Shown piece after piece: positions 6,316 through 8,736 of a stretch of 8,736 nucleotides of DNA (positions are counted from its first letter, which is position 1; the number at the start of each line of letters is the position of its first letter). A program made the translations under genes and the position numbers. The stretch covers positions 1 to 8,736 of the forward strand of contig JACRAO010000006.1 of the NCBI GenBank assembly GCA_016213345.1, given 5' to 3'. The notes beneath the pieces are model-generated. The model did no database searches. It had not been told where the DNA came from and worked only from the letters and a program-made list of their open reading frames with translations. Source of the DNA: Bdellovibrio sp. GTDB lineage: Bacteria > Bdellovibrionota > UBA1018.

Positions 6316-6591
6316 CTATTTTATCAATATTTCTAATAAAATTCTTTTTATTTTATCTAGATCTGCCGGGTTTTTGTCTAATGCTTTCAGAGCGTCTTGT
6401 GCTTGGAACTTAACCCAAGTCGAATAATGCGTGGACATCAACATATCTTGCCCCACTCTTGATAAACAGGCTCTAATTGTTTCAAGACTATTCCAATGAT
6501 CATTTAAGCAATGATTTAGGTCGTCTTCTGTGTAAGAGCGATTAGCAATAACCCTTAGGCAATCTACAGTATCTTCTGGTTTTGCTCCCAT
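6316..6591 (-). CDS. small hypothetical ORF, possibly 5'-truncated or with non-standard start
   Basis: A 91-aa reading frame from ATG 6591, not recognised. It is likely to be, or to have been, coding: composition is balanced (Trp, Cys, His and charged residues), and the C-terminal half (QAQDALKALDKNPADLDKIKRILLEI) looks like amphipathic helices. It is soluble, with no signal or membrane segment. The same frame stays open upstream to a TAA at 6735-6733. The nearest part, 6592 to about 6640, still reads as protein-like (KAPNKFNPLALGLCDAF) but has no ATG, GTG or TTG. No good Shine-Dalgarno precedes the 6591 ATG. It may therefore be a C-terminal remnant, a gene with a rare start, or a fragment after a frameshift. 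It ends 16 bases from the lysA stop, convergent, with no terminator seen between them. Confidence 0.45.
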   Translation of the reverse strand: MGAKPEDTVDCLRVIANRSYTEDDLNHCLNDHWNSLETIRACLSRVGQDMLMSTHYSTWVKFQAQDALKALDKNPADLDKIKRILLEILIK

Positions 6592-6704
6592 AAAGGCATC
6601 ACATAACCCTAAAGCTAGCGGATTAAATTTATTTGGTGCTTTAATAATTTCAAAAATAATTTCAAAGTTATAACATAGCGAAATAATTAATAAAATTAAA
6701 TTAT

Positions 6705-6733
6705 TTGCTTTTTTTAATAATATTAAGTAATAT
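6705..6733 (+). promoter_or_regulatory. sigma70-type promoter for the lipoprotein pair
   Basis: TTGCTT (6705-6710), a spacer of exactly 17 bases, and TAATAT (6728-6733). Transcription would start near 6740, followed by AAAGGAG and ATG at 6758. This is the best promoter match I found in the window. Confidence 0.55.
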
Positions 6734-6736
6734 TAA
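6718..6736. repeat. 9-bp direct repeat with 10-bp period over the -10
   Basis: TAATATTAA occurs at 6718-6726 and again at 6728-6736, one helical turn apart; the second copy contains the -10. Each copy holds the palindromic core AATATT, and TTAATA-A-TATTAA at 6714-6726 is also a perfect inverted repeat. This could be an operator. Chance is a real alternative, because the stretch is nearly all A/T. Confidence 0.45.
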
Positions 6737-6757
6737 CAATAGGTAAAGGAGTGTTTT

Positions 6758-7582
6758 ATGAGGATCGCACGCCGGTCAATTGAACGCGAATTAGAATTTT
6801 TCTTCTGGAGTGCTGGGTTTATTTTTGGACTTATCTTTGCACTTAGTCTTGGGGGTTGTAAAAAAGCACAAAAACTAAGTCTGCTACAGCAAGAGAGTAC
6901 TGAATATTCAAAAAACGTTCCTGCAGAAAACGTTCCAGATCAAAAATCAATAATCCCAAAACATATTTTAGAAAATAAAATAACCCCCAAAGTAGAACTG
7001 CAAAATAATCTAGTTTCCCCTGCATCCATACACTCAGTGGAAAAGCCAATTCCACTTAAAAAAACATGTTTTATCCTAACATTTCATCATAAACCACTTG
7101 CTTCGCATTCTAGTGATGACGCATGCCTAGAACATAATAATTTGATCAGTTTGGCTCACTCTCAGATTCTAGACAAATCACTTTGTATAAAAATAGATAA
7201 TGTTCCTGTTGCTCACCAAATTATGCCGCAGAAAAATAAGTTACGAAAAAATAAAGTGAATAATATAGAAGTTTTAATTGGTCCAGTAGCTGGACCTAAT
7301 TCTGTGATTACTGCGCATTACTGTCTAAAAGGCTCAATTTGTAAAGAAGAATGTAAAATTCCTAAGGATAAATTTATGGAATCTCTTGGTGTTGCGCAAG
7401 ATCATTTTATACAAACTAAAAATGTTAAATGGGATGCAAGTATTCATCAAGAAGAAGGCGAAGCCGCTCTGGGCGTAGATCAAGACCTAGAAAGAGAAAT
7501 GTCACTTGGAGAAGCTCAGAGTATTTTTTCAGGTTGGACATTAGATAAAAAAGATGAAACTTGCGCACAAAAAGGAGTCTGA
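6758..7582 (+). CDS. uncharacterised lipoprotein, Cys/His-containing
   Basis: I do not recognise this 274-aa protein. AAAGGAG six bases before the ATG gives a clear start. A basic N-terminus (RIARR) leads into a hydrophobic segment at 13-31 and the lipobox LGGC, with Cys34 as the lipid site; Lys35-Lys36 follow. Residues about 40-98 are a polar linker. The region 100-200 looks folded, with Cys at 104, 123, 143, 189, 195 and 199 (the last three close together: CLKGSICKEEC). A lone Cys269 is near the end. As an exported protein it could form disulfides. The tail (about 225-274) is acidic. It lies 23 bases upstream of the VWA lipoprotein on the same strand, which suggests joint expression and perhaps partnership at the outer membrane (inference). 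Confidence 0.82.
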   Translation: MRIARRSIERELEFFFWSAGFIFGLIFALSLGGCKKAQKLSLLQQESTEYSKNVPAENVPDQKSIIPKHILENKITPKVELQNNLVSPASIHSVEKPIPLKKTCFILTFHHKPLASHSSDDACLEHNNLISLAHSQILDKSLCIKIDNVPVAHQIMPQKNKLRKNKVNNIEVLIGPVAGPNSVITAHYCLKGSICKEECKIPKDKFMESLGVAQDHFIQTKNVKWDASIHQEEGEAALGVDQDLEREMSLGEAQSIFSGWTLDKKDETCAQKGV

Positions 7583-7605
7583 AATTTTTTTATGGAGAAA
7601 GATAT

Positions 7606-8736
7606 ATGCGCCACAAAAAATTATTTAAATCTTTTTTTTGGTGCCTGATTTTAGGAGCTTTATTTATGAATTGCACTGGTCAGCTCAAAAGCTCATTTCG
7701 TCTAGCGCAGCAGGAACAAACTTTTAGCGCTCAACAAGAAATAAATACAAAAATTGATCTTCTTTGGGTAGTAGATAATTCAGCAAGTATGGATGTTTCA
7801 CAACAAAAACTCAGAAATGGATTTTCAGGATTTGCAAAAAAATATATGCAACCCACATGGGATATACGAATTGCAGTAATTACTACTGATACTTATTTGG
7901 CACACCAATCATTTTATAGTTATTTAAATAAACTCGTTCCAGGTACAACAGGATGGAAATCAACTTATATTAACAGTCGTTTAAATACTTTTACGAATCC
8001 AAGCTGGAATCCAGAACTTGTAAATCTCTCTACTGGAGCATTTGATTCTGGAGTACTTTTTAAAGAACTGGTACCAGTGTGGAATCAAAACTACGCAAGA
8101 CTTTTACCAGGTGTCCATGACGGCCCGATCCCAGCACTGTGCTCAGAGCTAATGCCATATTTTATCAAAGGCCCCGCGCAATGTGCTACGCGAGATGATC
8201 AAACAAAAAACACAGGCACTTTGCGTTGTGTGACTCCAAATACTCAAAATGGTGAATCTAGCGTAACCCAATGTGTAAATACGGTTCAAAATGATTCAAT
8301 TCATTCTGGAAAAGCCATCATCTCTACACAACCACAAGGTGTTCCTGCCGATTCTGCTTGGACTGAGCAACTTATTCATAATTTTATGGTTAACGCCAGC
8401 ACAGGTAGCGCAGGTCACGGATCAGAGCGTGGGTTATATTCTGTATTACAACTTTTACATGATAATGAGTCAACAGAAACCGCTTTTTTCAGAAAAGATA
8501 GTTTGAGAGGTATTATTTTCGTTAGCGATGAAGATGACCAAAGCCTAGCTATAGACGAAAATCCTGATTACAATTATTCACCTTATATTAATTATAAATG
8601 TGATCAAGCTTCTTTAGAAAGTATGAATAGCGGTGTATCAGTTAGTGGCGTTAATGGCTATTGTTGCTCGAATATAAATAATAATTGTTTTTATGGAAAG
8701 TACGGAACAAGTTGTCAATCTAAGACAATAGAAGAC
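7606..8736 (+). CDS. VWA-domain lipoprotein, C-terminus cut by window edge
   Basis: Open from ATG 7606 for 377 codons to the window edge; GGAG lies eight bases upstream. A basic N-terminus (RHKK) and hydrophobic segment 9-21 end in a weak lipobox FMNC, with Cys23 as the likely lipid site. From about residue 49 it is a von Willebrand A domain: KIDLLWVVDNSASM with the MIDAS motif DxSxS at 57-61, then WDIRIAVITTD (85-95), GSERGL (272-277) and RGIIFVSDEDDQS (301-313). This set recalls Cys-rich VWA lipoproteins of Myxococcota and Bdellovibrionota. Nine Cys follow the lipid Cys, several in a late cluster (about 335-375), so it is probably disulfide-bonded. A large insertion lies between the early and late VWA strands. 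VWA/MIDAS domains bind ligands through a metal ion. An adhesin or envelope-complex role, as in myxobacterial CglB, is possible but unproven. Confidence 0.9.
   Translation, partial: MRHKKLFKSFFWCLILGALFMNCTGQLKSSFRLAQQEQTFSAQQEINTKIDLLWVVDNSASMDVSQQKLRNGFSGFAKKYMQPTWDIRIAVITTDTYLAHQSFYSYLNKLVPGTTGWKSTYINSRLNTFTNPSWNPELVNLSTGAFDSGVLFKELVPVWNQNYARLLPGVHDGPIPALCSELMPYFIKGPAQCATRDDQTKNTGTLRCVTPNTQNGESSVTQCVNTVQNDSIHSGKAIISTQPQGVPADSAWTEQLIHNFMVNASTGSAGHGSERGLYSVLQLLHDNESTETAFFRKDSLRGIIFVSDEDDQSLAIDENPDYNYSPYINYKCDQASLESMNSGVSVSGVNGYCCSNINNNCFYGKYGTSCQSKTIED

Noticed and set aside
6843..7055. Minus-strand 70-aa hydrophobic open frame
   Set aside because: Antisense to the uncharacterised lipoprotein, which has a strong Shine-Dalgarno and a lipobox.
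8291..8506. Plus-strand 71-aa open frame
   Set aside because: Out of frame inside the VWA domain, which is continuous and motif-bearing.
1..8736. CRISPR array, tRNA, rRNA, insertion sequence or prophage signs
   Set aside because: No regularly spaced repeats, transposase or integrase motifs, cloverleaf or rRNA blocks were seen on either strand.

Overview
The window is AT-rich, gene-dense bacterial DNA from a Gram-negative (diderm) organism. This follows from four predicted lipoproteins, one likely outer-membrane beta-barrel protein, a periplasmic TPR protein and a diaminopimelate-pathway gene. The mix suggests the Bdellovibrionota / former Deltaproteobacteria: a eukaryote-like (mitochondrial-type) citrate synthase, a deoxynucleoside kinase, a LysM lipoprotein and a Cys-rich VWA lipoprotein with an SDEDD motif. 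The assignment is by gene content and recalled family features only; no rRNA is present to confirm it.

Region 1 (1-2639, minus strand): citrate synthase gltA, then a deoxynucleoside kinase, then a LysM lipoprotein that runs off the left edge. All three read leftward with gaps of about 60-75 bases and could be cotranscribed. The gap upstream of gltA holds three inverted repeats that look regulatory.

Region 2 (2855-6299): a divergent pair. To the left is a secreted TPR protein. To the right is a tight three-gene cluster: an outer-membrane barrel-like protein, a small LptM/LppL-like lipoprotein and lysA (diaminopimelate decarboxylase), with 3- and 5-base gaps. A perfect 6+6 bp palindrome lies between the divergent starts. 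The pairing of a small CGxxGP lipoprotein with lysA repeats a known proteobacterial gene order; the barrel protein in front of it is not part of that familiar pair.

Region 3 (6300-8736): a small unidentified minus-strand ORF, convergent with lysA, whose open frame continues upstream of its first ATG. Then comes a plus-strand lipoprotein pair: an unrecognised Cys/His-containing lipoprotein, and a VWA lipoprotein with an intact MIDAS start motif that runs off the right edge. A good sigma70-type promoter overlapped by a 10-bp-period direct repeat precedes the pair.

No rRNA, tRNA, CRISPR array, insertion sequence or convincing intrinsic terminator was seen. No gene-free stretch exceeds 300 bases. 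The best candidates for something undescribed are the two-lipoprotein unit at the right end and the TPR / barrel / LptM-like / lysA envelope cluster.
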